Assembly (NCBI GenBank): GCA_019009955.1
Contig: CM032232.1
Span: 137,628,501 to 137,692,500 of the forward strand
Length of the DNA: 64,000 bases
Direction: 5' to 3'
Origin: Riptortus pedestris
Taxonomy: Eukaryota > Arthropoda > Insecta > Hemiptera > Alydidae
The notes below the pieces were generated by a model. It was not told where the DNA came from. It made no database searches and worked only from the letters and a program-made list of their open reading frames with translations. The position numbers and the translations under genes are program-made. Shown piece by piece: positions 21,985-33,515 of the stretch; the first letter of the stretch is position 1, and every line of letters starts with the position of its first letter.

Positions 21985-22262
21985 AGACTGTCCCGCAAGG
22001 GCTACGCAAAACTAGCAGACTTCCTTTAAAGCAGATATGTAAAAATCAGATGAGGCTATGGGGAGGGGGGTTACTGAAGGCAGATAACACCAAAGCAAGA
22101 ACCACTCCCGTAATATATAAGTTAACAAAAACTGCATAGAAGACATATTGTAGATCATCCATAGGTTACGAAGATTGGTTCTATAACATTTTACGATACA
22201 GTTCATAATTGAATTTACGAATTCTCCCCTCCTCTATAGCCCCACTAGTCCATATCTTCTTT
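21985..22262 (+). repeat. Diverged family A fragment
   Basis: 'agactgtcccgcaagggcta' is a mutated A terminus. The interior matches A blocks only loosely. Confidence 0.6.
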
Positions 22263-22264
22263 CA

Positions 22265-22390
22265 TTTTAGCAGATTTCTCTTAAGGGAAATCAGCTATTG
22301 AGGTTGTACTCATGACGGAATTTTCGGAATTTTTCTTCAAATGTCCATCGATCCTACCTAGTAGATGATGAAAATGAGGTCCGTTCAAAA

Positions 22391-22432
<42 letters not shown>

Positions 22433-22898
22433 CTGTTACCTACTTACTTATTTATTCTGTCTGTTACCGCTCTAGCGGTCGCCACTTTTGTTTAATCATT
22501 ACCAAACTCGATATTTAGTCGTTTTATGTAAAAAGAAAGATCAAGTTCGTTAACGGCTGAAATCGCACCAGTGGGAGGGGGGGGTTTAGAGGGGAGGATT
22601 TTTGAAAAATCGAAATATCTCCGTTACTATACATCGGATCGAAACATTTTACAGAATGAAACATATTGCAAATTAAATTTATTATAAATATTGTTATATA
22701 CATTTTTTCTCTACCTTGAATATTAACCGAGATATTTGCATTTTTATTAAATCTCGGCGTCTAACGGACGAGTTACTTTCCCGCCAAAAGCTAGTTCGGC
22801 CGTTTCCATGACTGGCTCGGTTCTCGTGAAATTTCTCTATTGTATAACTTCACGTGGGAAATCTGCTTAGTTTACGCAGCCCCTGCGTGACGGACTTT
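22265..22898 (-). repeat. Family A copy, full length
   Basis: TTTAGCAGATTTCTCTTAAG start, TA run (about 22394-22430), G-tract block (about 22575-22600), 'acgcagcccctgcgtgacgg' end. Confidence 0.93.
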
Positions 22899-23217
22899 TT
22901 TAATAACAAATATGATCTAGTGTTGACAGAAACTATTGAATATCTAGTATGGAATAGGACGTTATCACACAACGAATTTCCATGTATTTCTCATAATAAA
23001 GGTATCTTAAAAATAAAGTATTTCTTGATGTAAGTCCTTCTTGTTGATATGACATGTGTGAGTGTAGGGGGTTAACTAAAGGCTGAATACCGAAACACCC
23101 AAATAAATCGGCTGTTATTCATGATAAATTATAGCTCCATTTATAGACAATTAAATTTGCAGCAAGATTGGTTCTATGAATATTTATTATTATTATTTAT
23201 TCATGGACACCACATCG
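22899..23217 (+). repeat. Diverged family A internal fragment
   Basis: 'gtagggggttaactaaaggc' and 'gcaagattggttctatgaat' are A blocks at 23050-23190. The first 120 bp is unassigned. Confidence 0.5.
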
Positions 23218-24312
23218 AAGGTGATTTGCCCTTTCAAAAGTAACAGCAGGTAACAATAACAAAAAATACCTTAACAACAAGTAATAATAACAAATACCTT
23301 AACAACAAGTAACAATAATAAATTCCTTAACAATAAGTAACAATAATAAATACCTTAAGAACAAGTAACAATAATAAATACCTTAAGAACAAGTAACAAT
23401 AATAAATACCTTAACAACAAGTAATAATAACAAATATCCTAACAACAAGGAATAATAACGGATACCTTAACAACAAGTAATAATAACAAATACCTTAACA
23501 ACAAGTAATAATAACAAATACCTTTGCAACAAGTAACAATAACAAATACCTTAACAACAAGTAATAATAACAAATACCTTAGCAACAAGTAATAATAACA
23601 AATACCTTAACAACAAGTAATAATAACAAATACCTTAACAACAAGTAATAATAACGAATACCTTAACAACAAGTAATAATAACAAATACCTTAACAACAA
23701 GTAATAATAACAAATACCTTAACAACAAGTAATAATAACAAATACCTTAACAACAAGTAATAATAACAAATACCTTAGCAACAAGTAATAATAACAAATA
23801 CCTTAGCAACAAGTAATAATAACAAATATCCTAACAACAAGGAATAATAACGAATACCTTAGCAACAAGTAATAATAACGAATACCTTAACAACAAGTAA
23901 TAATAACAAATACCTTAGCAACAAGTAATAATAACAAATACCTTAGCAACAAGTAATAATAACAAATACCTTAGCAACAAGTAATAATAACAAATACCTT
24001 AACAACAAGTAATAATAACAAATACCTTAGCAACAAGTAATAATAACAAATACCTTAGCAACAAGTAATAATAACAAATACCTTAGCAACAAGTAATAAT
24101 AACAAATACCTTAGCAACAAGTAATAATAACAAATATCCTAACAACAAGGAATAATAACGGATACCTTAACAACAAGTAATAATAACAAATACCTTAACA
24201 GCAGGTAACTATAACAAAAAATACCTTAACAAAAAGTAATAATAACAAATACCTTAATAACAAGTGACAATAGTAAATACCTTAACAACAAGTAACAATA
24301 ACAAATAACTTT
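23218..24312. repeat. 28-bp minisatellite, about 38 units
   Basis: The unit consists of AACAACAAGT, AATAATAACA and AATACCTT in order, with TTAAC/TTAGC alternation. A distinct variant (ATATCC, AAGG, ACG) occurs at 23434, 23826 and 24134. Those spacings are exactly 14 and 11 units, so local duplication of blocks is evident. The array abuts the 3' side of the LINE fragment at 24404-24890. Confidence 0.96.
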
Positions 24313-24403
24313 GCAATAATACAAAAAAAATAAGGGTATAGTTGGTGGATGTTTAATCAAAAGTATAATTTTAAATTTTGTTGTACACCACAGAATTAAT
24401 TTG

Positions 24404-24890
24404 CATGTTAAATGTTGTCATATATTTCAATTTTGTGTAGGTATGAGAATATATTGTTAATGTGTGGGCTGCCTTCCGTCAATAGTTCTTGTAAGTCGTA
24501 GGGGAAGTCCTGGTGTTGTCGTTTTCGGCATTCTGTCAGTATATGTCTCATCGTCAAGGGAGTGTTGCAAGTTGAGCAAGTAGGTCTGTCAGTCTTTGTC
24601 ATTAAGTATGAGTGTGTTAATTTAGTGTGGCCGATTCTAAGTCCCGAGTGAACTACTCCTTCTCTCCTAGAGTTTCTGAAACTTGATGGCCACATGCAAA
24701 TAGTGTTCTTAATAGTTGGTAGTTTGTTGTCCAGTCGTTAAGTTAGTCCAGTCGGTTTGCCATGTATCTAAGATGAGGTGTTTTGTTTGTCCTGAAATAT
24801 CTTCATGTAGTACATCTATTTGTTCATAATCAAGTTTCCCAGCTGCTTTTGTTGGCCTCTGAGTCCGCAGTCTCATTCAGTCCACATGAA
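24404..24890 (-). pseudogene. Non-LTR retrotransposon 3' fragment (end of RNase H to C-terminus)
   Basis: Minus strand: an ETADSEANK segment near 24880 (end of RNase H), then GKLDYEQIDVLHEDI, a frame break, and an open frame 24695-24408. That frame holds LRIGHTKLTHSYLMTK and CSTCNTPLTMRHILTEC, a complete CX2CX7HX4C motif as in C-termini of Jockey/I-like LINEs. It is 5' truncated with stops, so inactive. Its 3' end lies about 95 bp from the 28-bp minisatellite. Confidence 0.8.
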
Positions 24891-24894
24891 TAGA

Positions 24895-25090
24895 CCACAT
24901 ATAGAATAAATATACAATTTCTCAATCTGACGTTTAATAACAGGGATATTTCGAATTTTCTAATTTCCCTCTCTAAACCTCCCCCCCCCTCCAGTAGTCC
25001 TAAATTCGGACATTAACGATCTTTATTTCTAATTGAAACGTTTAAAAATTTAATTTAGTAAAGATCAAATAAACATTGCAACTCATAAAG
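24895..25090 (+). repeat. Family A internal fragment
   Basis: 'gatatttcgaattttctaat', a C-tract block and 'cattaacgatctttattt' in plus orientation. Confidence 0.75.
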
Positions 25091-25128
25091 CTTTGACACA
25101 CATGTTTATCTATCTATATATGTATATA

Positions 25129-25132
<4 letters not shown>

Positions 25133-25185
<53 letters not shown>
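25133..25185. repeat. (TA)n microsatellite
   Basis: TA run between an A fragment and a B end. Confidence 0.96.
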
Positions 25186-25186
<1 letters not shown>

Positions 25187-25187
<1 letters not shown>

Positions 25188-25358
25188 TAGCTCAGATACC
25201 CGGCTTCGCCCGGGAATTGATTTGAGGCTGAATGGTGATGGTATTTTTTTGGCAAGGCTTTACCATCTCATGAGGCTTTGGGTCTCATTGAGGAAACTCA
25301 ATACTTTGACATTTACCCGTCCCAGTGTTCAGGGTTTATACCAATCGTTGCTGTGGAT
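25187..25358 (-). repeat. Family B terminal fragment
   Basis: CTAGCTCAGATACCCGGC and hairpin, then 'gaggctgaatggtgatgg'. A 30-bp insertion-like stretch follows before 'tttacccgtcccagtg'. It fuses directly to family A at 25359. Confidence 0.85.
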
Positions 25359-25458
25359 TTTTTAACGAACTTGGTCTGTTTTTTTTTCACATAAAACAAT
25401 TTAATATTAAGTTTGATAACTATCAAACAGAAGTTGCTACCGCTAGAGCGTTAAAAAA
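25359..25458 (+). repeat. Family A internal fragment
   Basis: 'aacgaacttggtctg' to 'gctaccgctagagcgtta', followed by a CA/TA microsatellite (25459-25525). Confidence 0.8.
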
Positions 25459-25470
25459 CACACACACATA

Positions 25471-25525
<55 letters not shown>

Positions 25526-25526
<1 letters not shown>

Positions 25527-26153
25527 TATGACGGGTCATGGGAACGTTAGTACTTTTGTGCTGAAAAATAGAATAGCCAACAGGAAAAACTACGACAATT
25601 TTTTGAATCCATTTTCATACTTTCAAGAAATTCCTCTGATTTTTCTTTGTTAATTTATTGACCTCTCCCCTTAGAGTTTAAAGCGTCCATTTATCTTCCC
25701 CCTCCACTAGTCGCCAGCTACTATAACAGGTCAGCCCATTCTTCTAGCTGCTGAATTAAAAAGCACTATTTGGTGCCCCCTATTTTGATGTATTCGCCTT
25801 TTGTGTTGATGTATTCGACGTGAAAAACCCCGCGTCACAATGGTGATTTAAAGTTTAAAATATTTTCTCTCGGAGCCCAGACGTCTCATTTCTCACGCTG
25901 AATCCCCGGGATTCTTCTTTCAGTCATTAAAACAAGATTGAATGAGATGAACATAAAAAAAAATCATCTTACTTTGTCTTAGAACAATCTATTAGTTAAG
26001 AAGGGATACGTTTGTAAGCAGTGCGAGTGTGTGTGTGTGTGTATATATAAGTTTCATTAATAATACATTTTCGTCTTCTCCTGAGTTGCATCGATGGACA
26101 TTGACATTTTTTTTTTTTTTTTTTTTAAATTGCGTACAATTAGTATAAACTCA
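25526..26153. other. Repeat-poor sequence
   Basis: Moderate-complexity sequence at 25740-25960, a GT run at 26024-26042, an A-family scrap ('tcgtcttctcctgagttgc') near 26085, and a poly-T at 26108. No coding signal. Confidence 0.45.
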
Positions 26154-26154
26154 A

Positions 26155-26590
26155 AAGTCCGCCACGCAGGGACTGCGTAAACTAAGCAGATTTCCCACGT
26201 GAAGTTATACAATAGAGAAATCTCCATACGAGAGGCTAACAGTTACGGCCGAACTAGCTTTCGGCGGGAAATTCACTCGTCCGTTATCGACCCACATTTA
26301 ATAAAAATGCAAATATCTCGGTTAATATTCAAGATAGAGAATAAATGTATAGAACAATATTTATGGTAAATTTAATTTTCAATATGATTGTTTCTATACA
26401 ATTTTTAGATCCGACGTATGGTAGCGGAGATATTTCGAATTTTCAAAAAAACCCCCCTCCCACTGGTCCGATTTCAGCCGTTAACGAACTTGATCTGTCC
26501 TTTTGCATAAAACGTTTAAATGTCGAGTTTGGTAACGATCAAACAAAATTGCGACCGCTAGAGCGTTAACAGACAAATATATATATATAC
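26155..26590 (+). repeat. Family A copy, AGTCCG-side half
   Basis: 'agtccgccacgcagggactg' start, interior to 'aaaattgcgaccgctagagc' and a short TA run. The TGCTAAA-side half is absent. Confidence 0.88.
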
Positions 26591-26591
26591 A

Positions 26592-26960
26592 TGAGCAGGA
26601 GTGGAGGTTTACTGAGGGCCGATAAATAAAAATAAAACAAATATTTCGGTTAATAATAAAGTTAGAAAAAACACTTACATAACTACATTTATAGAACATT
26701 ACATTTGCAATAAGATTGGTTTAATACAATTTTTCGACAAAACACATAACAAATGAGATATTTTGAATGTTTGAAATATGTTTCGTGTAAAACTAAAGGT
26801 TTTACCCAACGGCTGAAAGACATTGGGGGGGGGGCAGAAAATTCAAAATATCTCTGTTATTTAGAAAAAAAAAAAAACATTCCGTTGGAACATATGAAAT
26901 GTCAATTTCCTGAGTAGCAAAATTATATATAAGCAAACTTCGTCCTTATTAATTGTATTT
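26592..26960. repeat. Diverged family A fragments, opposing orientations
   Basis: 26592-26760 carries 'aggagtggaggtttactgag' (+ type). 26765-26890 carries 'caacggctgaaagacattgg' with a G tract (- type). Confidence 0.6.
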
Positions 26961-27084
26961 AAAATAACTTCCGTTAGCCTCAATATATTTTTTCCGGATG
27001 CTCAAGAGGTTTTTTTTTTTTTTTTTACATTATTCCTTTTAACCTTTTAGCTTTCAATCAATAGCTGGATAACCAACCATTTTA

Positions 27085-27218
27085 GCATGTTTCCCTTAAG
27101 AGAAATCAGGAATGAAGGTTCTACTTTAGACGTTCTACGAAAAATTTTCTCAAATGTCCATCAATCCTCCCTAGAAGATGACGAAGAAGAGAGTTAATTC
27201 CCTTCAAAATTATAAATA
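27085..27218 (-). repeat. Family A terminal fragment
   Basis: 'ttttagcatgtttcccttaa' and 'aaatgtccatcaatcctccc'. Confidence 0.75.
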
Positions 27219-27365
27219 TACTCGCTTTCCAGTCACACTTCGCGTATTTTCCCGTACTATATTGCATTACATATATATGTCTATACAATCATTTCAATAT
27301 TCCGAGAAACAATACGAATAAATCAAAAACACACTTTCTGAAAACTGGCTGAAATGCTGACATAT
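27219..27365. other. Unassigned sequence
   Basis: No supported feature. Confidence 0.4.
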
Positions 27366-27830
27366 ATTTTACCAGATTCCCTTTAAGCGGTATAAGCTAT
27401 TCATTTTGTATTCGACTCTGCTCAGTAGAAGACGAAATGTGGTTTTGACGGTACCTTATTTTCGTTTATAAAATGCTGTTATGTAAAATATATAGAGAGA
27501 GCTCACCATTCACAGTAGGATAAATTAAAACGGTTTTAGAGAGGCAGAAAATAGAAATGTAAAATACCTCCGTTACTCTGTGTCCAATCGGGAAAATATG
27601 AATATAACCAGTCTTGCTGGAAACGTTGTTGTTTACTAATATTGTTTTACATACCTTTTCTCTACGTTGAAAATTAACCGAGATTTTCGCATTTTATCAT
27701 TTTTATCATTCAGTAAAACCCCACATTTAGTCAGGTCACTTTCACGATAAGCGAATATGTAATGTAATAAGACCCAAGCTTAAATATCGAATATTGTTTT
27801 CAATACATTTTTACGGGATGAGATAAATGT
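27366..27830 (-). repeat. Old, strongly diverged family A copy
   Basis: Recognisable 'accagattccctttaag', 'atacctccgttactctgtg' and 'attaaccgagattttcgcat' blocks, with many substitutions and indels. Confidence 0.6.
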
Positions 27831-27912
27831 AAATAAGTTGTGTGATGGCGCCATGAATCATGATTTGACCTCCCACTAATTGTAGTTTTTTTTTTTTTGT
27901 TTTTGTTTTTTT

Positions 27913-28477
27913 TAGCACACTTCCCTAAAGGGAAATCAGATATTGAGGTCGTGCTCATGATGCGATTTTCGAAAAATTTCTTCAAATGTCCATCGATCCT
28001 ACCCAGGAGAAGACGAAAATGAGGCCCGTTCAAAACTGTTTATATATATTTGTTAACACTCTAGCGGTCGCAATTTTTGTTTAATCGTCACCAAACTAGG
28101 TATTTAATCGTTTGATGTAAAAAGGAAGATCAAGTTCGTTAACGGCTGAAATCGGACACGTGGGAGGGGGGGGGGGGGTTTAAAGGGGAGGATTTTCGAA
28201 ATATCTCCGTTACTGTACGTCGGATCGAAAAATTGTATTGAACCAACCTTATTGCAAATTAAATTTACTATAAATATTGTTATATACATTTATTGTCTAT
28301 CTTGAATATTAACCGAGATATTTGCATTTTTATAAGTTTAACGGACGAGCTATGGTTCCCGCCAAAAGCTAGTTCGGCCGTGTCTGTAACTGATCGGCAC
28401 TCGTAAGGAGATTTCTCTATTGTATAACTTTACGTGGGAAATCTGCTTAGTTTACGCAGCCCCTGCATGACGGACTT
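27913..28477 (-). repeat. Family A copy
   Basis: 'tttagcacacttccctaaag' start, G-tract (about 28162-28185), 'acgcagcccctgcatgacgg' end, followed by a long T run. Confidence 0.92.
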
Positions 28478-28560
28478 TTTTTTTTTTTTTTTTGAAATAG
28501 AGAATATATGCTTTGATGAGATCACTAGTGAGAGACGCTATCACGCGAGAAAAGTCACTT

Positions 28561-28648
28561 AGATTTTCCTTAAAGGATATCAGCTATTGAGGTCGTAGAA
28601 AAACATTTCTTCAAATGTTCATCGATCTTACCTAGGACATGACGAAAT

Positions 28649-28718
<70 letters not shown>
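28561..28718 (-). repeat. Family A TGCTAAA-side part plus TA run
   Basis: 'aaaggatatcagctattgag' to 'aggacatgacgaaattg', then TA 28650-28718. It is the left part of a copy that continues at 29010. Confidence 0.8.
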
Positions 28719-28722
<4 letters not shown>

Positions 28723-29008
28723 CCTATATAAAGCATGGGCTGACAGAAGATGATTTGAAGGAGTTATCCACACTTATACTAAAATCATCTATAAGAATCG
28801 TCAATCACCATTTATACAAAAAATAAAGAGGTATCTCTCACCTGAGATACCCCCCTAATCTGCACGCATTCAATTTATTCCAAATTTTCATTTACAATTC
28901 AAAAAAAAATTAAAATACCAAAACCATTATTACCAAGAAATTGGCAGATTAGGAGTCAAACCATACAGGCACCCTCAGAAAGAGAGGAACTTATTTTGTT
29001 TGTTTGTA
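28719..29008 (+). other. Insertion inside a family A microsatellite; possible retroelement scrap
   Basis: 290 bp flanked by TA runs on both sides. A plus-strand frame reads HGLTEDDLKELSTLILKSS and stops after about 33 residues near 28826. It could be an ORF C-terminus of a retroelement, but I do not recognise it. A GGTATCTC/GAGATACC hairpin lies at about 28830-28851. Confidence 0.35.
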
Positions 29009-29009
29009 T

Positions 29010-29010
29010 A

Positions 29011-29073
<63 letters not shown>

Positions 29074-29850
29074 TAACGCTCTATCAGTCGCAATTTTTGT
29101 TTGATCGTTACCAAACTTTATATTTAATCATTTTTTGTAAAAAAATAAAGATCTAGTTTGTTAATGGCCGAAATCGGAACGGGAGGAGGGGGGTTTAGAG
29201 GGGAGGATTTTTGGAAATTCGAAAATCTCCGTTACTATGCGTCGGATCGAAAAAGTGTATAAAATTAATCTTATTGCAAATTTAATTTACTATTCCTATT
29301 GAAAATTATATTTACTAAAATATTGTTATGTGCGTTTATTCTCTATCTTGAATTTAACCGAGATATTTGCATTTTCAGCTTTCTGCTAACCCCCCACTTC
29401 TACACATGTTGCATAAAAAAAACACTTTTATGCAATAAACCACAATATTCGTTGCTTAAATACCAGATATTGTTTTCAAGAGACCTTTATTATACGTGAT
29501 TCATGCAAACATGCTCTCGTGACAGGAACATAGTCTTGAGTTCTTGGACTAATAAAATTTGCTTGATTGTGATAAAAATTATTCTGATTCATTATAAATT
29601 ACAATGTTAGATATAGTAAATATTTTTCAATAAAATTAATAAGTTATGTTCTGGTATATGTCAGTAATTGTTTTGGTTTTCGATAAAAGGTAGGCTGTCC
29701 TGTTTGTTAACATTCCAGACACTTCCCGTCGGGAGGTTTCTTATTATCATTTGTATTTATTCACGGTGCTGTAATGTTACTGGTATGTAGATTTATCTAT
29801 TGTTAAACTTCACACGGCAAATTTGTTTAGTTTAGGACTTTTTATTTAAT
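29010..29850 (-). repeat. Family A, AGTCCG-side part
   Basis: TA run, 'aacgctctatcagtcgc', G-tract (about 29180-29203), then a diverged end 'tttgtttagtttaggacttt' that has lost the CGCAG hairpin. Confidence 0.85.
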
Positions 29851-30003
29851 TTTTATTAGGGGAGGGAGGTTTCAATAACCTAATTTATTTTGGTATTTTG
29901 ATGTATAACTGTATTTACATAAACATATAATACATAGGTATATTCTGTCAGATATCATTGTACTATTTTATTTCTTATTATTAATGATTATTCCATGTTT
30001 CAG
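29851..30003. other. Unassigned sequence upstream of the exon
   Basis: AT-rich, ending in the acceptor 'ttccatgtttcag'. Confidence 0.5.
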
Positions 30004-30083
30004 GCACGCTGGAAAATACCCAATGTGTGTCTGTGAGCCAAGATTCACTGGACCAAGATGCGAAATTCTTCTCGTCGATTTAG
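30004..30083 (+). CDS. Exon with C-terminal half of an EGF-like domain (host gene fragment)
   Basis: An 80-nt segment preceded by 'tccatgtttcag' and followed by 'gtaagg', canonical splice sites. The one open frame through it reads HAGKYPMCVCEPRFTGPRC followed by EILLVDL. The C-x-C-x8-C spacing with FTGPRCE is the classic cysteine 4-5-6 end of an EGF-like module, found in secreted or membrane proteins and stabilised by three disulfides. The earlier cysteines must lie in an upstream exon outside this window. One base completes a split codon at the start and one base begins another at the end, so the flanking introns would be phase 2 and phase 1. It is the only such exon I find in 64 kb, and it lies in a 320-bp gap between two family A copies. 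The parent gene is not recognised. Confidence 0.72.
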
Positions 30084-30166
30084 GTAAGGAAAAAGTGATT
30101 GTTAATCTAATAAAATAATTCTTAAATAAACTATTTTTAACCGTACTTCTAAAAACATTATCACAT

Positions 30167-30303
30167 TTTAGTGGATTTCCCTTAAGGGAAATCAGCTATT
30201 GAGGTCGTACTCATTTTCACGATTTTCGAAATATTTCTTCAAATGTCCATCGATCCTACCCAGGAGATGACGAAAATGAGGTCCGTTCAAAATTGTATGT
30301 ATG

Positions 30304-30367
<64 letters not shown>

Positions 30368-31042
30368 TATTTGTCTGTTAACGCTCTAGTGGTCGCAATT
30401 TTTGTTTGATCGTTACGAAACTCGATATTTAACCGTTTTATGTAAGAAGACAGATCAAGTTCGTTAATGAATGAAATCGGACTAGAGGGAGGGGGGGTTA
30501 AGAAGGGGGATTCAAAATATCTCCGTTATTATACATCGGATCGAAAAATTGTATAGAACCAATCTTATTGCAAATTAAATTTACTATAAATATTGATATA
30601 TACCTTTATTCTCTATCTTGAATATTAAGTGAGATATTTGCATAATTATGAAGTCTGTGGTTCGGTATAGTTCGGATTTGGTCGGCCAGTTACGTCATTG
30701 CTCGGCTCAGGCTGAAGCTTCTTCTAACCTTACCTGTCGTTTCTAACCTTACCTTACCTTCGTTACTTTGTGAGATTTATGCAAATACGTTCTGTTCATC
30801 CGCCCCCCCCCCTCCCTTCTTTAGTTCTTGGACTACTAAAATTTGAGATATTAAAATATAAATTATTCTTACAATTCAAAAGCCGTTTCAGTTGGGAATT
30901 TATTTTAATTAACTGAAAGATTTCTCATTACCGTCTTTATTTAATCACGGTGGTATTGTGTTACCAGTATGCAGATTTCTCTATTGTAAAACTTCACAAG
31001 GGAAATCTGCTTATTTTACGATGTCCCTGCGTGACGGACTTT
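30167..31042 (-). repeat. Family A copy, full length
   Basis: It starts 84 bp after the exon's donor site with 'ttttagtggatttcccttaa'. TATG/TA run (about 30296-30365), 'cggactagagggaggggggg' and the 'cctgcgtgacggactttt' end. The same subfamily interior ('acctgtcgtttctaacc') recurs inverted at 33516 and 56301. Confidence 0.92.
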
Positions 31043-31297
31043 TTAATTTTTCCATTATTCCTAAGCGTACTCGTACATTAGCTCTATTATAAATATTCCC
31101 TATACAAATCATGTTTGTAGTTCGTAGATTTCGATATTAGTCTTTCATTTCAAAAATTATTTGAATTTGCTGAAGGCTTTGTGAGTTAACGGAAGTTAAA
31201 ACCAGGACAAGTTTAACTACAGATGAATGGTTTGATATTTGATATTTATTTATTCAGGAACCCCCGCAACTAGGCAATTAGTCTGAAAGTCTAACGA
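31043..31297. other. Unassigned sequence
   Basis: No supported feature. Confidence 0.4.
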
Positions 31298-31776
31298 AGT
31301 CCGTCACGCAGGGGCTGCGTTAACTAAGCAGATTTCCCTCGTGCGTCACGTATTTGCATTTATCTCTAAACGTAAAAATTAAATGAGAACAATATTTGGC
31401 ATTTAGGATACAAATAAAGTACTTCATAATATAACAGCTTATTGTTAATCTAACATGAGTAGTAGCGGGGTTTTACTGAAGGCGGTTAAACTAAAAAAAG
31501 GAAATATATCGGTTAATAATCAAGTTAGTGAAATCATATACATACAATTTAGAGAAAATTATATTTGCTACAAGATTGGTTCTATTCATCTTTTCTATTG
31601 TATGCATAAGAACGGAAATATTAAGAATTTTCGAAATTCTTTCCTTCTACCCCCCCCCTCCAATGGTCGGATATCAGCCATTAACGAACTTGATGTTTCC
31701 TTTTACACAAAACTATTAAATATCGAGTTTGGTAACGATAAAACAATAATTGTGACCGCTAGAGCGGTAAAAGATA

Positions 31777-31841
<65 letters not shown>

Positions 31842-31844
31842 GTG

Positions 31845-32436
31845 CTGATGTTTTCGACCAGGTTGTATTTATATAGGATGTGTTATTCTACTCGGAGTTT
31901 TAGTCAATGTTGGTGAAATAAATCTTAGTTTATGCCGATATTTCGAGAGTAGTACATAGCAATAACTATTGGAAAATAACATAAGTTGCAATAACATAGT
32001 AGTAGGTGGCATTAACATAGATTTAATAAACCATAGCAATAATTGTAATAGTGCCTAGCAATAACTATTGTAAAAAAATATAACTACAGTACAACAATTA
32101 TAATATAGTTTAACAAACATAGACACCATACTATAAATATATGAAACATACAAAAGGCTGTGACCCTGCTGTGTAAACAAAACAAGGAAGGTTACTATGA
32201 CCCTAGTCATAGTGCAATAAGAATGTATAATAGTTTATAGATTATCTAGTCTTGGTAAGTAATAATAAGAAAAAAAACACCCTTTTACAATAATGCGTAA
32301 TAACAAAGTGCAATATTATAAAGTAGTACCTGTAATTTTACAGCCCTGAAGAAGAGAAAACAAAGATTCTCGAAATATCGGCATAAACTAAGATTTATTT
32401 CACCAACATTGACCAAAATTCCGAGAAGAATAACAC

Positions 32437-32448
<12 letters not shown>
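31845..32448 (+). mobile_element. Inverted-repeat element with hammerhead-like motif (element E)
   Basis: Inverted arms of about 78 bp (31871-31949 and 32369-32447, shared 'tcaatgttggtgaaataaat') enclose about 420 bp of AT-rich sequence with no coding potential. A left tail (31845-31870) is outside the arms, as in the 53-kb element. The right arm carries a full hammerhead core; the left arm lacks the CUGAAGA half. Architecture is reminiscent of Penelope-like terminal repeats, which is inference. Confidence 0.75.
32341..32382 (+). ncRNA. Hammerhead-ribozyme-like motif
   Basis: GCC, CUGAAGA, A, stem II GAGAA/UUCUC, GAAA, UAUC, GGC. Stem I is GCC/GGC; stem III is the self-complementary AUAU; C is at the cleavage position. 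All core nucleotides match the hammerhead consensus. Confidence 0.6.
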
Positions 32449-32491
<43 letters not shown>

Positions 32492-32613
32492 TTGAACTGA
32501 CCTCATTTTCGTCATCTCCTAGCTAGAATCGATGGGCATTTGAAGAAAAATTTCGAAAATCGCGTTATGAATACGACCTCAATAGCTGATTTCCCTTAAG
32601 GGAATCCGCTAAA

Positions 32614-32908
32614 AATCAAAATATCTCTCTTATTGTGAGTTGTATTGCAAAATGTTGTAAACCCAATCTTGTTAAGCTATTGATGCTCTACTACTGTTCC
32701 GGTATACATTTTTTTCGCAACTCAAGTACTAAGCGAGTTATTCGTACTTTCATGTTTTCAGCCTTTAATAACCGCCCCCCCCTTACAATCTTTTTATCAT
32801 CGGCTTGTTACAAGGAAATAGAGGATACGAGGCGACATGAGATCACCAGTGTGTTATACCAGCAAGTGGGAAATCTGCTTCGTTTACGCGGCCCCTGCGT
32901 GACGGACA
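32614..32908 (-). repeat. Family A subfamily 2 copy, AGTCCG-side half
   Basis: 'ctattgatgctctac', 'actaagcgagttattcgtac', 'gagatcaccagtgtgttata' and the 'gcggcccctgcgtgacggac' end. Confidence 0.8.
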
Positions 32909-33410
32909 TTTATATGTTTAATTAGCCCTTAGCGCGACGAACATTTATCTATTTTTTTTTTCTATGCCAGCAAGGATTTGAAGTCGTTTTAGTTTATGTA
33001 GACCCGGATACATTATATAAATAGTCTGTGATCTTGAATTTAATTTCCCGAAGCCACAAGATAGTAAAAGCACAGAAAACTCCCCGAAGCTGTTAATAAC
33101 GAGCAAGGCTGTGCAAACTGCGAGATTTATTCAAACTAGAACCAAGAGGAAGTAATTTGAGATATAAATTGCTCCTAACGACCACTTGTACTCCAAACTT
33201 GTTAGTCAATATAAATATTCATGTTTTGCAGAATACTTTGTTTTGGGAATAATGAATTCATTTAGATTTAATATCCTTTGTAACAATAGTAAACAGCTTT
33301 CCTTTTTTTTCAACTAATTCTTTCAGAGATGGAAACAGTATGGCTATAATTTTTTTAAGGGAGTTTCTGTTCATGGATACGCTGGAGTGAGGGATATGCT
33401 TAAATTAAAA
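32909..33410. other. Repeat-poor sequence
   Basis: Moderate complexity at 33000-33250. No open frame or splice-bounded exon recognised. Confidence 0.45.
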
Positions 33411-33510
33411 ACGTCTTTCACGCAGGGGCTGCGTAAACTAAGCAGATTTACCTCATGCTTATGTAACATACTTTTTAGAACATCTCAACAAATGTTCTCT
33501 ATCTCTACGT
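33411..33510 (+). repeat. Family A terminal fragment
   Basis: 'cacgcaggggctgcgtaaac' start, breaks off within 100 bp. Confidence 0.8.
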
Positions 33511-33515
33511 AAAAA

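Larger units (their letters stand above)
31298..32613 (+). repeat. Family A copy split by an inverted-repeat element
   Basis: AGTCCG-side part 31298-31780, TA run to about 31838, inserted element, TA run 32440-32487, TGCTAAA-side part 32488-32613 ('ttttgaactgacctcatttt' to 'ggaatccgctaaaa'). The 153-residue frame 31455-31916 is repeat translation. Confidence 0.9.

Noticed and set aside
31455..31916. Longest frame in the window, 153 residues
   Set aside because: It runs through a family A copy, a TA run and the arm of element E. The composition is set by the repeats.
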